64,000 bases of DNA from Rusavskia elegans (taxonomy: Eukaryota > Ascomycota > Lecanoromycetes > Teloschistales > Teloschistaceae), in contig SAUG01000061.1 in NCBI GenBank assembly GCA_011316305.1, positions 124,001 through 188,000 of the forward strand, written 5' to 3'. Positions 10,733 through 22,049 of this stretch are shown here, piece by piece. The notes under the pieces are model-generated. The model was not told the DNA's origin and did not search any database. It was given only the letters and a program-made list of their open reading frames with translations. The stretch's first letter is position 1; each line of letters opens with the position of its first letter. The position numbers and the translations under genes were made by a program.

Positions 10733-11139
10733 TATTACGTCCACGATTCTATAGAGTCCCTGAAAGGATTGGTTAAATAAACGAATCTAATTATCTATAG
10801 CCGTTTATAGCCGCTATAGCCGCCTTTTCTAATAGGACTTTTAGTAGATAGCTATCTATCGGTTTTTATAGCTATTTTTACTATATATATCGCTTATTAT
10901 TTCTATAGATAGTTTTTTTCGTTAGTTATTAATATAATTATTAAATATATTTCTATTATTCTCTTTTAATTACTTTATAATAAAAATATCTTATAATATT
11001 ATAACCGTATCTCTATAACTATATAGAATTAGTTATAATAATTTATATTAGGATTCTTTTACTATTTAGTAGCTCGGATTACGTCTACGGCTATAGCTAG
11101 ATTCGAATATAACGCCTTCTAATATATAGGGACGTTATA
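10733..11139 (+). repeat. 5' LTR
   Basis: 407 bp, matching 13884-14290 across its whole length without net length change, and matching the solo LTR at 47888. It is heavily RIP-mutated. Conserved landmarks are a run around TTATCTATAGCCG, TATATATATCG in the middle and GACGTTATA at the end. Confidence 0.9.
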
Positions 11140-11699
11140 TTTTAATAATTTATTATATTAGTTTTATTATCCCGACCTATAGATTAAAGAGATACTATTA
11201 AAATAGTAATACCTAATATCTATAAAGGAAATAAAGAATTTTTAAAACTATAGGTTATTTAAATAAATATTTACTTTATATTATATATAAATCAATTTCT
11301 AAATAAAATAGTTAAAGTTCTATTTATAATATTATATCTAGAAAAGATTACCTTTAATTAGATATAGCTTCGAATAAAAGATTACTTCGATAACCCGGAA
11401 GGATAGAGAGAAAATAAAATATTATAGATCTTTTATACCTTTAGTAATTTTATTATAGCTATAAAAAAAGCTTTCGGAAATAATAATAAGGATAGAATAA
11501 TAAATAGAAAACTAATAGTTCTAAAATAGTAGAAATCGGTAGTTATCTACGCTATTTAGTTTAGAATATTAGTTTATAAAATAGACTAGAAAGATTTAAC
11601 TTTAAAAGTCTATTTCTATAAAGGATTCTAGATAAAAATTAAAAAAGCTATAATAGTAATTAAAGAACTAGATTTATTAATAGATTTTAACGAATTTAT

Positions 11700-12620
11700 A
11701 ATAAGAATCGATACTAAATAATATAAAATATACTTAGATAAATAGACGTTTAGCAAAATAGGACTCGTTAAAAGAAACTCTAGAAGAAATCTAATAAAAT
11801 TTAATACTACCGAAACTAGAAGATTAAAAACTAAAGTTTATTATTTAAACGGAAAAATAGAATACTTTAAAAAAAATTACCTAACTAAAAAAATAATTAA
11901 AATAACCGAATATTTTTTTAAAGTAATAAAAAAATTACCCGATAAATATATAGTAAAAAGCTAGTTAGCCTATTATAATAATATTTACCCTATTTATCTA
12001 TTAGATAAGGAAGGGATAGAATATTACTTTAAAGAATTAAAGAAAACGTAGAAAATAAAACCGATAATTAATTTTAAACTATATAAAACCGAAAAACCCT
12101 TTATAATAACGTTTAAAATTAAAATCGGAAGTTAATAAATAATAGTTTTCGTAAATAGAAAGGAAGATAATAAAATTATAAAAGGATTCTATAATAAAAT
12201 TAAAAGATATTATTATAGATAAATAATAAATAATAATAGAATCCTCGATATTAAAGTTAAAATAAAATATAAATTAATTAGAATAATAAATTTTATTATA
12301 ATCGAAAATTTGAAAAGTTATATTATTTTAAAAAATAAATAGAAAAAATCGATTTTAAAAAAATTAATAGAAAAAAGTATCGTCGGTAAAAAATTAGAAC
12401 TATAAATAATATATTTTCTAGCCTATAAAAATCTCTTATATAAAGAAATAGATAAAATTTCGATAATAAATTATAAAGAGATTAAAGACTTAAATAGATA
12501 ATTTAAGGAAGGCGGAAAAATTTAGGAAATAAAGATTTAAAAAAATTACTATTATTTCTTCTAGTAATTTACTAAAAAATATAATAAAAATAAAAAAATA
12601 ATTTAATAATTTTAGATAAA
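11700..12620 (+). pseudogene. RIP-destroyed gag-like frame inside the LTR element
   Basis: In one plus-strand frame (for example 12,019-12,390) long stretches read as Lys/Ile/Tyr/Asn-rich protein interrupted only by TAG and TAA, with no TGA that I found. This is what RIP of TGG, CAG and CAA codons would leave. No protease, reverse transcriptase or integrase motif can be read. The gag label is inferred from position just behind the 5' LTR, not from homology. Confidence 0.4.
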
Positions 12621-13883
12621 TTATATTAGAAATATATATTAGAGTATAGTTAAAGCTATAGATAAAATCGAATATTATAAACTAAGCTAAATAGATTAGA
12701 ATAAAAAAATATCTAATCTAGTATTTAGTTTTTAATCTAGAAATAAAAAATTCGATTAGTACCTGTTTTTATTATTATAGAATAAAATAGTTACTAAAGA
12801 ATAAAATTTAGTAGAATTATTAAAAGAACCGGATATAATTTATAATATAGATATATAACCCGAAATATATAAAAATAAATAGTAAAAAAACCTTTTACTA
12901 GATTTTTTTTAGAATTCTATATTTTCTATAGATTAAAAAAAGTTAAAATCTTTTAAAATTTAATCTATAGAATTTCAAGCTAATTTCCTATAATTAAAAA
13001 GAAGTAAGGCGTTTATATATACAAACATTTCCACGTTAGATCTATATCCGTTTCTATATCCGCTTTTGCGATTAGCGACCGGATTAGTTAGCATCCGAGT
13101 TCGTATACAACTATACAATCCAGATATACATTCTATAATCTTTTAAACCGTTCGTGTAGTTCAAAATTCTAACCACTACAAATCTAGATTATTCGAACTA
13201 AATCTAGAAATTAATTTAATAGACGCCTTTTACGCGGCTAGTATAAAACTAATAAAGGAATAAAATATAACCGGATTATTAAATTTATTAAATCTAGAAA
13301 GTATATATTATTTCTAAATAATAAAATTACTTTTATATTTATTTAAAGCGCGATAATAAATAATAAAATATTTTTATTTACTAAAAAGTCGGTAGAAATC
13401 CGATTTCTAGACTAAATATTTATTATAAATCTTTATTTCGAAATTAAAGAAAAATTCGATACGATAGTAAGTTTTAGAATATTTATTAAAAATACTCGCG
13501 ATATTAAAACGAAATTTATTCTTTTTATCTTTAAAACGTTTTTCTACGCGAGTTAGCGGAAATAAAAAAATAAAAAAATAATATATAAATAGTATTAGAT
13601 ATTAGAAGATTATATAATTTCTAAACCCGAGTATATTTATTATAAATATTACTACCGACTTTAATTTTATATTCTTTTGAAGAATTACGGATATATAGAA
13701 AATAAAAAAAAGATATTATAATTTCTTTTAACTAAATATAATAAAAAGATTTTAGTCGATTTCTTTTTTAAAAATATATAATAAAGATATTAATAAAAAA
13801 AAGAAAAAGAAAAGGAAAAAAAGACCTTTTTATATCCCGCGGACGGTTTTTAAACTAGATAAAAAGCGATATAGAAGGGACCG

Positions 13884-14290
13884 TATTATATTTACGACTC
13901 TATAGAATCTTTAGAAGGATTAGTTAAATAAACGAGCCTAATTATCTATAGCCGTTTATAGCTACTATAGCCGTTTTTTCTAATAGGACTTTTAATAGAT
14001 AGCTATCTATCGGCTTTTATAGCTATTTTTACTATATATATCGTTTATTACTTTTATAGATAGTTTCTTTTATTAGTTATTAATATAATTATTAAATATA
14101 TTTCTACTATTCTTTTTTAATTACTTTATAATAAAAATATTTTATAATATTATAACCGTACTTTTACGGCTATATAGAATTAGTTATAATAACCTATACT
14201 AGGACTCCTTTACTATTTAATAGCTCGAACTACGTCTACGGCTGTAGTTAGGCTCGAGCGTAACGTCTTCTGATATACAGAGACGTTATA
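13884..14290 (+). repeat. 3' LTR
   Basis: 407 bp, the second long terminal repeat. It is slightly less RIP-altered than the 5' copy toward its right end, where CTACGGCTGTAG survives. It is followed directly by the GTAAA target duplicate. Confidence 0.9.
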
Positions 14291-14295
14291 GTAAA

Positions 14296-15734
14296 AGATT
14301 ATATACCCGGTAACGGCGTAACCTGGACCGTATAAAGAATCTAAACTGTCCTATATAGAAAACGTTTATTTTTCGTCTCTCTCTTTAGGCGCTCCAAACT
14401 ATTTGAACGTTGTAGGTAATAAACCGTGTATAACCGTATCTTAACCGTATTCCAAACCCTGCAAAGCCCTCTAAGGTAAATGCTTCATCCCAAAGAAGCA
14501 TAAGGCTTGTGGCGATATCCTCTGCTTGGCGTAGGCTGACTACCTTAGCAAGCTTAGGTCGTCACACATTCTTCTACCGATCTGAATAACAACAGTCCTT
14601 CTGGGGTCCCTCCTTTAGTCCAGAGAGGCAATGAAGCACACGACCAGGTCACATCTGTGTCAAGACCCTGCCACGTCACCGGATCAAGTATCTCTTCTCA
14701 TTGACACTCCAAATTGCAAGTAGTCAAATCCTTTGCCAATCCACGGATTGAACGCAGGGCACACTTATGTGAAAACGTCCACTACTACTGAAGCCAACTC
14801 CTTCGGGCAGATCTGTTCTTGTTCTGGATTTGCCTCAGGGCCCTCCTGGTAGGTGCTCTCGAGAGGTCAAGAAGTCTCATAATCTGTGAAGCCAGCTCTC
14901 TGCCCCTTTTACATGCATCCTGGTTGGGTCCAAATGCTCGCATCCTGCCAAATCTCGCCATCCCTGTCGGATTCTCTGAGCTACTTCCCTTTCACCCCTT
15001 CTTCCAAGAGGGTTCAGCTTTTCATGCATCGGCGGGGTCACGTAGCTTCAAGGGACGAAATTCTACCCACCGCAGCGTGGCTGGAGAATAGGAAGAAACA
15101 AACTCTGGAACCGTTATAACGGGTTGGCGTGCCTGCCAAATATGTCAAACTTTCTAAAGTAACAGAATCATACGAAAACACTTGTATCTACAATTGTGAT
15201 GCTGAGAGAAACATTAAATGGAATCCGTACCAGTCAGCTTTCCGCCTCATCTTTTCCTTTTAGCCGCACGGACAACTGACTAAGGCACCGCGATGACACC
15301 GGCGCGGAGACTAAAGGCTCTGTTACCGCTGAAACGAACCCTGAAGGATTAGTCGGTCACTGGGCATTTGCCAGTCGACTACAGGAGGCTCAACGTCCGG
15401 CACTGAACCGACCAAGCCAATCACTGTTGAGATGAAGGTCATGACCCTCTGCATCCGCACTGGGAGGAAGATATCGACACGCTTTGTTATATGCGCTCGC
15501 GCTTGCCATGGAAACGCTGCCTACCAGTGCCCCCGAATGACCCTTTTGCCGCATCGGATCGCCACGGTTCAAGCGCAGCTACGATCGAGGCTGTGGAGGC
15601 CATAAATGACCTAACGATGCGGTCATCCATCGCGTTATTTCTTGCACTGAAAATGCACATGTATATTTGTATTTCCAGCGCAACTGCGGATCGCCATGGA
15701 ACTATCACCCTGACCAGAGTTACAAACCGTTGAA
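14296..15734. other. Intergenic region right of the LTR element
   Basis: The first 180 bp or so are the right flank of the insertion and still AT-rich and CA-poor. Composition is normal after about 14,480. An open frame of 90 codons at 14,819 on the plus strand has no recognisable features. The final few hundred bases should carry the promoter of the WSC gene. Confidence 0.45.
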
Positions 15735-16959
15735 ATGCTGTCCAACCCCGTACTGTGTACTCTCCTATATCTATCCGCCTTTGGAGCAACTGCGAGCATT
15801 TCCTACAGTACAAAATCGCTGCCAAGCGTTCTCGCCAGACCAGCAGACAATGCAGAGTACTACTGCACCTCATCGCCAAACTGGACGACCACCACATGGG
15901 ACACGAGGGACTGCCTCGGAGCAATCCAGCAAGTTCAGCATCTCGAATTTGAAACCAAGCGTATCACTGTCTATGAATTCGTCGAGGCTGGCGCACCGCA
16001 GCTCTCTCCATTTTTCTTTGGCCAAGCAACCCCCCGAAAATACGTATACAGTAAGCAATTCCGTCTGCACCTGACAACGCATTCAGAAGGAAGCTCATGC
16101 TCGCAGATAGTTGCACCTTGAGTATCGCCATGATGAACGATACCAAAATCCAACCAGTCGAGAGGGTAGGCCAACTATCCGTACAAACGAACAAACGACC
16201 GACTTATCTTGATGATTAGCTACTTCCGCAAAATACAACCCACCACCTCGACGACAATTCTACCTTCGCAAAGACGGACTTCACTACCTATCAAGATGTG
16301 TGGTATGCCTTCCGACAAACATACCTGCTTTGTGCCCAAGAATATCAGGTGCCTGGATGGATAGCGATCGGTAGGACCATTTTCACGTGTCGGAGCATGC
16401 TGGATTCGTCACTTTTTCCAAGCTGCTGGACTTGAGGAGTGAAAGTCAGCTGACAAGACAACTCAAGGCAATGACTTGTCCATCGGTATCTTCCTCCATG
16501 CCACCAATAGCACCATCGACCAACGTATCAATGGCACCGAGCAGAATACCACTGTTGCCAACTCTCTGCCCACCGGTTGGGCATACCTTGGCTGCAACTA
16601 CGGCTCTGCGTATAGCACATCGATCGTCCAGAGCTGGGCAGGTGAAGGACTAAGCCTTGCAAGGTGTGCGGAATACTGCGATGACTATCAGTATTTTGGT
16701 GTTAAAGCTGGCAGCGAGTGAGTGGGCCGCTTTTGCAAGACGACATGATGACACAGGATGCTGACCCGAGTGTGGTAGGTGCTATTGCGGTATTAGAACC
16801 TTCATCACCTATACAGCCACTGGAGGTGAAATGGCATGCAACACTTCCTGCAACGGCAATGCGACGGAGATATGCGGTGGTGTAGATTCGATGAGCATTT
16901 ATCAGAATTACACCAACCGAACCTTCGTTCTGCCTTCCTGGGGCGTGAACAACGGGTGA
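15735..16959 (+). CDS. Secreted WSC-domain protein
   Basis: Predicted secreted or wall-associated protein with a C-terminal WSC domain, a Cys-rich module thought to bind carbohydrate. Five exons (15735-16050, 16107-16165, 16220-16370, 16468-16717, 16779-16959) join without frame conflict to 318 residues. Residues 1-21 form a signal peptide (LLYLSAFGATAS). The middle part has paired cysteines and segments such as NSCTLSIAMMNDT and WYAFRQTYLLC. The WSC domain runs from about 223: GWAYLGCNYGSAYS, RCAEYCDDYQYFGV, CYCG, CNTSC, ATEICGG. There is no transmembrane segment or GPI signal after it. Introns have GT/AG ends with CTGAC-type branch sites, but intron 3 uses a weaker AAG acceptor and is the least certain. 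The function is unknown. Confidence 0.8.
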
Positions 16960-17620
16960 AATGGGCCGAGAAGACTGCATAGTTGGCGTTCGGATGTACT
17001 ACGAAGCATGGGGGAAAGGGAGGCGTATGTGTGTTGTCGTGCCTCTGGGCAGCTCGTGATAGTAAGGTAAGAACTTGACGTCGAAGAAGTTTCGTCTTGG
17101 AAATTGAAAGCCGGTATACTTAGCCATAACCCACCAAGCGGTCAAGTGGACTGGACCACAATGTACATGTCTTTGTAATTTCCCTTCCCACTGGCGCCAC
17201 CGTCCCTGCCTCCCTACCTTACACAGCAGCAGAATGAAGTTCTAACAACCTACTCCCAGACAGGGTTAGCGCCATATCGGACTTTTCGCATGCCAAGCCC
17301 GATGCCTCGTCACTCGTCATAATTTTGGCAGATCGACGAGCGTGAGCTGAGCCCACTCTTCCTGCGATTATGGTTCCAAACCTCTCTACTGGTCACTTCA
17401 GAAGCTCCTAAGCTTGATAAGGCGCTCAGCTAAAACCCCTCGTATCAGAAATCCTCGTGTCATTCCACAGTTGGCTGGTTTTGGTTGTCCACAGAGCCAG
17501 TGCGCTCACGCGCTAACCGAAAGTCTTGAGCTTTCTAGCCAACACACTCGTTGCTCTACTCATTTCACCGTCTGAGACCTCTCAGATCCATAATAATAAC
17601 CTCACCAGCCGGACGAGAAC
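16960..17620. other. Intergenic region upstream of the Sds3-like gene
   Basis: 661 bp of normal composition between two plus-strand genes. It should hold the WSC 3' UTR and the Sds3-like promoter and 5' UTR. I see no additional gene or repeat. Confidence 0.5.
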
Positions 17621-19330
17621 ATGACTGCCTACCTTCCTTCTCCACAACCCAACGGGGGCCTCACTAAGGCCTCCGAAGTCGCCAGCATTACCACCCACAT
17701 GCACCGTCATTCACACACGCCTCCTCCTCCTCCAACACTATCCAAGCGAGACAAACGTCGAAACGCCATGATCGAAAGGCTTCGAGATATTGAGGACGGC
17801 TTTGCTGGTAATCGAGACTTCTACTACCGCCAGCAGCTTCAAGCCTTGCAGCGCGATGCCAACATCATCACCTACGCCGCCCCATACCGGAATCAACCCT
17901 TGGACGAGCTGAACGACGTCATCGATCCGGATGAAAATGTACCTATTATCGGCAATCGGGGACATCACCATGGGGGAACAATGGGAAATGGCGAGAGGCA
18001 GCCCAAGGCTGGCAAGTGGGCTCGAGGCTTCATCGAGCAGGTGAACAACGCAATGGAGGATCGAGATACCCAACTATCCTTGATTGTAGTACGTGGAATG
18101 GTCCCCATCCGCGTCAATTCCGCGACCGGCATTCTGAGATCGACGTTGACTGACAATCTTGCGCAGGACCGGCACAATTTCCGCATTCGTGAGCTCAAGG
18201 AGGACTACGAATACGCGGTCACCGTGGCGGACAAAGAACACACATACCTTCTCAATATCCTCCGCACACGTCTTACACAAACTATCGAGCAGAAACGGGC
18301 CGCCTTGCTGAAGGAGAGGGATAAGTTGGATATCTCCGACATTTCTTCCTCCCTCCTGAACCCAACGCATTTCGTTTTCCCCAGCTCCACTAGTCCTGGA
18401 GGTCCTCAGAGCAATCGCAAAACCAGGCATGGCCGCCATCGGTACGACGTTGACGACCTGGGGGAAAACAAGAGGAAAAGAAAGCTTCCCACAGACCCTG
18501 ATGAAGGTTCGCCAGCTCCAACAAGCAGGAACCTTGACGCTGAGGCACCTGCTATTGGGAAAGAACCTGTCACGAAGGTCGAGTCGCACCAGTTATTCGC
18601 GACACCTCCCTCCATGGGTCTTCTGTTTAGTGACAAAGAACTGGTCATCACGAACCAAGAGGCCTCATACGCCGCATTGCAAGACATACTCGCAAAGCGC
18701 AAAAAGAGCACCAGACTACAGTCCTTCGACAAGGACTCGGTACGGAAGATAGAAGCAATGACTACCAGGATGGACCGATCACAAAAGCCGAGCAAGAACG
18801 GCAACCGTTTGTCAAGACCGAACGGGTCGACAAACCCTACAACAGCCAACGCCTCCGACGACGAAGACAACCCAGACATCATTCCCTCACAGATCGACGG
18901 GGCCGACGAAGGACTCTCGGACGACATCTTCCTCACCGCCCCCGCCATGGATCGCACCGCCAACTCCTCCATTCATGCCACGCGCTCTACCCGCAATATC
19001 AACCCTCTCTTCCCCAACAGCAACTCCCCCCTCCAATCCCTTGGTGGTTTGGCCGGCCGCGCGTCCGCGATCAAATACATGGGTTCCTACAACAAGGAAC
19101 GCAAACTGGGCCCCGACGAGTACAACCGGGCCCCACCGTTGACGGATCAGGAAGTGGAAGACGATTTGGCGCTCATCGCCGCGGCGGTGAAGGAAGGGGA
19201 GGCAAGTCCTGGGAAGATGAACCTGAAGTTTGTCGAGGATTTGGGGACCGAGGTAATGGATTATACGAACGATGGGAGCGGTGAAGGAGCAAGTCGGAGG
19301 GGGAGTCGGGACTCCTCGGCCACGGCGTAA
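17621..19330 (+). CDS. Sds3-like subunit of the Rpd3L histone deacetylase complex
   Basis: Scaffold subunit bridging Sin3 and the class I deacetylase Rpd3 in the nucleus, needed for complex integrity and repression. 569 residues, no introns. The Sds3/Dep1-type domain starts near residue 43 with KRDKRRNAMIERLRDIE, GFAGNRDFYYRQQLQALQRD and ITYAAPYRNQPLDEL. A coiled coil at about 180-240 (IRELKEDYEYAVTVADKEH, then RTRLTQTIEQKRAALLKERD) is the typical dimerisation/Sin3 region. The rest is low-complexity and acidic, longer than yeast Sds3 (327 residues) as is usual in filamentous fungi. It is convergent with PIG-H (172 bp between stop codons). Confidence 0.85.
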   Translation: MTAYLPSPQPNGGLTKASEVASITTHMHRHSHTPPPPPTLSKRDKRRNAMIERLRDIEDGFAGNRDFYYRQQLQALQRDANIITYAAPYRNQPLDELNDVIDPDENVPIIGNRGHHHGGTMGNGERQPKAGKWARGFIEQVNNAMEDRDTQLSLIVVRGMVPIRVNSATGILRSTLTDNLAQDRHNFRIRELKEDYEYAVTVADKEHTYLLNILRTRLTQTIEQKRAALLKERDKLDISDISSSLLNPTHFVFPSSTSPGGPQSNRKTRHGRHRYDVDDLGENKRKRKLPTDPDEGSPAPTSRNLDAEAPAIGKEPVTKVESHQLFATPPSMGLLFSDKELVITNQEASYAALQDILAKRKKSTRLQSFDKDSVRKIEAMTTRMDRSQKPSKNGNRLSRPNGSTNPTTANASDDEDNPDIIPSQIDGADEGLSDDIFLTAPAMDRTANSSIHATRSTRNINPLFPNSNSPLQSLGGLAGRASAIKYMGSYNKERKLGPDEYNRAPPLTDQEVEDDLALIAAAVKEGEASPGKMNLKFVEDLGTEVMDYTNDGSGEGASRRGSRDSSATA

Positions 19331-19502
19331 TATCAGTTGCTGCCCTTGGTGATATCCTTGAATCAAACTTCACTATTACTACTCTCCCTGCGGTATAGCA
19401 TCTCGCGAGGCTGATATCGTAACGTTCTGGGAGGTGATGTATTCACCAAATTCGTATGAGTAATATTGGTGTGGAAGCAGTGATGTTCAGATGAACATTC
19501 AT

Positions 19503-20552
19503 TCAACCTTTCGGCTCATACAAGCATTCCCTAGCGCCTCGCCAGACTTGCTCCAATATATGACGATTTGGTAAGAGTTTCTGCCAGCAATGTCAGCAAC
19601 ACGTCATAGACCGCCTTGCGTCGTGAGATCCAGAGACAAGCAGGAGCTGATGCTTCAACCCAGCTTTCGTCATATACACCAACCTCCTATTCATAATAAC
19701 ATCGAAAAGTGACCCTAACAACCGATACACCGTCCGCCAATTGAAACCGGACATACAACCCCCAGGAACAGGAAAGGGCAACTGAACTTACAGGAAACAC
19801 CACCACCGCCTCGCCCTCCCCCTCCACAACCACACAAAGATAAAATCTGACCTCGAACCCTCGGAAGGCTTCATGGATGAAGATATCGCGGATCTGGGAC
19901 GTTGGGATGAAGCGGGAAGTTGCGGGGAGGAGGTAGGAAGAGGAGAGGGTGGTAGTTTGGATGCCCAGGGTACGGAGAACGAGGAGGGATTCTTCTGTTG
20001 GGGAGAATCAGATTGGGGTGTTGGGTGAAGGGATAATGTGATGGGGGGATGGGGAGAAAGAAAAGGGGAAGATTTCTAGGGGAGTGTTTGAAATAATAAA
20101 TTGATGGAAAGGAGATGATGAGCCCCTAGAACCTTTTTACTGGCAAGAGTTGCAAGAAAGGGGCGGGCAGATATAACATTCACCCAGTCCATTGAACATC
20201 TTCATACCGCCACTGAAACCTCGTTGACGCGAAAACATAACTTACCGGTATGATACCTGCTCGTCACCAAGAACCCTCCCACCAGCACAAAACCCACAAA
20301 CCACGACATCGATACATCTCTCACATAATCATACCCCCACCCGAATCCCGGTCCCAACGGTTCTTGAACATCCACAAACCTCAAAGCTATTGCAAGTAAT
20401 ATCAAAGCCCCAAGCAAACACCTGAGTAGAAGGATGAGGTATTGCAGACATTGTGAGCGCAGAGTAAGGGGAGGAGAGGCGGTGGAGACTTTGTACTCAA
20501 TTGTCGTGGAAGAGGGGCCGCGGATTGTGAAATGGCAGTTGGGAGGAGGCAT
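19503..20552 (-). CDS. PIG-H / Gpi15 subunit of GPI-GlcNAc transferase
   Basis: Subunit of the ER complex that adds GlcNAc to phosphatidylinositol, the first step of GPI anchor synthesis. Exons 20246-20552, 19792-19994 and 19503-19580 join to 195 residues; only the first is visible as a long open frame. Exon 1 carries two hydrophobic segments (ILLLRCLLGALILLAIAL and WFVGFVLVGGFLV). The spliced PIG-H domain reads EESLLVLRTLGIQTTT, SRFIPTSQIRDIFIHEAF, VRFYLCVVVEG, then KLLPNRHILEQVWRGAREC at the C-terminus, closely following the family. Introns of 251 and 211 nt are long for this window but have good GTAAGT donors. It is divergent from Hub1. Its product is needed for the GPI anchor of the GH72 enzyme at 8.4 kb. 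Confidence 0.88.
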
Positions 20553-20769
20553 TGGGGGGAGAAGGGTATTGTATCAGCTTTGAGAGGGCGAGCAGTGTTA
20601 TCTCATTGGGGTGTCCTCATAAGGCTGAAGGTCAGGAACAATGATCCCTGCGCCGATCAAACGTCTGTGGCGCTAGTGGCGATGCGGAGCTACTAAGACA
20701 AGTATTTCCACTCTACTTTTCTTCCACACTTCCTCGCCGACACCGACTCCAACCCCTCTCTTCACCGCA
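20553..20769. promoter_or_regulatory. Bidirectional promoter, PIG-H / Hub1
   Basis: 217 bp separate the two divergent start codons. A pyrimidine-rich stretch (CTACTTTTCTTCCACACTTCC, about 20,710-20,735) precedes the Hub1 start, typical of fungal core promoters. No specific factor site is claimed. Confidence 0.55.
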
Positions 20770-21678
20770 ATGCCCTCGCCTCCATCCTCGAATTGCCACG
20801 CTACTCCTCCAGGCTCCTCCCACCGCCACACTCACAGACCCTCCCACTCACGCTCCCGTTCACGTTCCCCAACCCCCCGCCGCCGCAACGATGATCATCG
20901 GCCCAAAGTCAGCACAGGCGGGTTTCGTTGGAAAGACAAATTAAAAGACACAGATAGATACGATCGCCCGGATGAGCGGAGGCTAGAGAGGGGATATCGG
21001 GAACGGGATCGCGATGATAGATACCGGGATCGAGACGGGGATCCAGACGATCGCAACGGGTATAGAGATGGGGATCCGAGAAGGCGGGAGAGGGATGTGG
21101 ATGGGTATCGAGATCGAGATCGAGATCGAGATCGGCACGGAGATAGATACGATGACAAGGACCGCTACGACGATCGCTCCAATCGCCGTAATGAGGATGA
21201 AGCACCGCGAGACAGAAGACGAGCCAGAAGCCCAACTCCTCCCGTTGCAGACACCGCCTCTACAACTACCAAAACACCCAAAGAACCGAAATCTAAGAAG
21301 GCTAAAGTCCCCAAAATCGCCCCCACCGCCGAGCCCATGATCATCGTCAACGTCAACGATCGGCTCGGCACTAAGACCGCTATCCCTTGTCTTGCGAGCG
21401 ATAGTATCGGTAAGTCCTTCTCTTTCTTCTCCCCTATACCCCATTTCCCCAACGACTCTCATCCCAATTACGGTTCTCAGCATGTGGCAATGCATGCATG
21501 GCTAACCATAGAAACAGGCGATTTCAAGAAACTAGTAGGCGCTCACATCGGACGAAAACCGCACGAGATCATGTTGAAACGGCAAGGGGAGAGGCCATTC
21601 AAGGATATACTGACGTTGGAGGACTACGGGGTTAGTCATGGGGTGCAGTTAGATTTGGAGGTTGATACTGGGGATTGA
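20770..21678 (+). CDS. Hub1/UBL5-like ubiquitin fold with long RS/RD-rich N-terminus
   Basis: Hub1 is a ubiquitin-like protein that binds the spliceosome (through Snu66 HIND motifs) and modulates 5' splice-site use without acting as a covalent modifier. Exons 20770-21409 and 21518-21678 give 266 residues. Residues about 195-266 match Hub1: IIVNVNDRLGTKTAIPC, SDSIGDFKKLVGAHIG, KPHEIMLKR, FKDILTLEDYGVSHGVQLDLE. Canonical Hub1 is only 73 residues. Here some 190 residues precede it: an SR-rich start, GGFRWKDK, then a long Arg/Asp repeat (about 65-150), like splicing-factor RS domains. The C-terminus lacks the usual Tyr-Tyr. The 108-nt intron has no stop and is a multiple of three, so its retention would insert 36 residues. 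Divergent from PIG-H. Confidence 0.87.
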   Translation: MPSPPSSNCHATPPGSSHRHTHRPSHSRSRSRSPTPRRRNDDHRPKVSTGGFRWKDKLKDTDRYDRPDERRLERGYRERDRDDRYRDRDGDPDDRNGYRDGDPRRRERDVDGYRDRDRDRDRHGDRYDDKDRYDDRSNRRNEDEAPRDRRRARSPTPPVADTASTTTKTPKEPKSKKAKVPKIAPTAEPMIIVNVNDRLGTKTAIPCLASDSIGKSFSFFSPIPHFPNDSHPNYGSQHVAMHAWLTIETGDFKKLVGAHIGRKPHEIMLKRQGERPFKDILTLEDYGVSHGVQLDLEVDTGD

Positions 21679-22049
21679 GTTTGGAGGGAACGTGGAAAGG
21701 GAGTAATGAGGTATGAATAGTCAAGATACCCTTGTTGTTTGCACCCCTGTGCGATCAGCAGATCTATGGTACTGAGTCTTGACGAGAAGCTATAGATCTT
21801 TAACCATACAACCGTACTAGGATCGGTGTTAGTTGTGGTTCACCTTCTCATTCAAATCCTGACAATCAGATAAGTACTTGGAAGAGTACATGTGCATCCT
21901 AGAGAGGCTCGATACTGACATGAAAGAAAGCTGCATAGGCTTGTCGTGCTTCGAGAAACATCCTGCGGGTGTGGTCAGCATCGAGAACGGGGTCCGGTGC
22001 TGAGCAATAAAACACTCATACCAACCCTCTTCCAAGCAAACTCAACGTC
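21679..22049. other. Intergenic region
   Basis: 371 bp between Hub1 and the frameshifted gene, both rightward. I see nothing beyond 3' UTR and promoter sequence. Confidence 0.45.

Larger units (their letters stand above)
10728..14295 (+). mobile_element. RIP-mutated LTR retrotransposon with 5-bp target duplication
   Basis: Two direct repeats of equal length (10733-11139 and 13884-14290, 407 bp each) enclose 2,744 bp. The 5-mer GTAAA stands immediately outside each end (10728-10732 and 14291-14295), the expected target-site duplication. LTR ends read TATTACGTCC...GACGTTATA, consistent with original TG...CA termini converted to TA...TA by RIP. LTR differences are mostly C/T and G/A. The interior is extremely AT-rich and has no intact open frame. 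The plus strand keeps a degraded frame suggestive of a gag-like protein. An internal length of 2.7 kb is short for an autonomous gypsy or copia element, so this is a non-autonomous or deleted copy. A solo LTR of the same family is at 47888-48296. Confidence 0.93.

Noticed and set aside
10728..14295. CRISPR-like or regulatory repeat array
   Set aside because: The repeated 407-bp blocks are terminal repeats with target duplications, not spacer-separated short repeats.
14819..15091. 90-codon plus-strand open frame
   Set aside because: No domain, no signal peptide of quality and no conserved pattern; consistent with chance.
19593..19781. 62-codon minus-strand open frame
   Set aside because: Lies wholly inside the 211-nt second intron of PIG-H.
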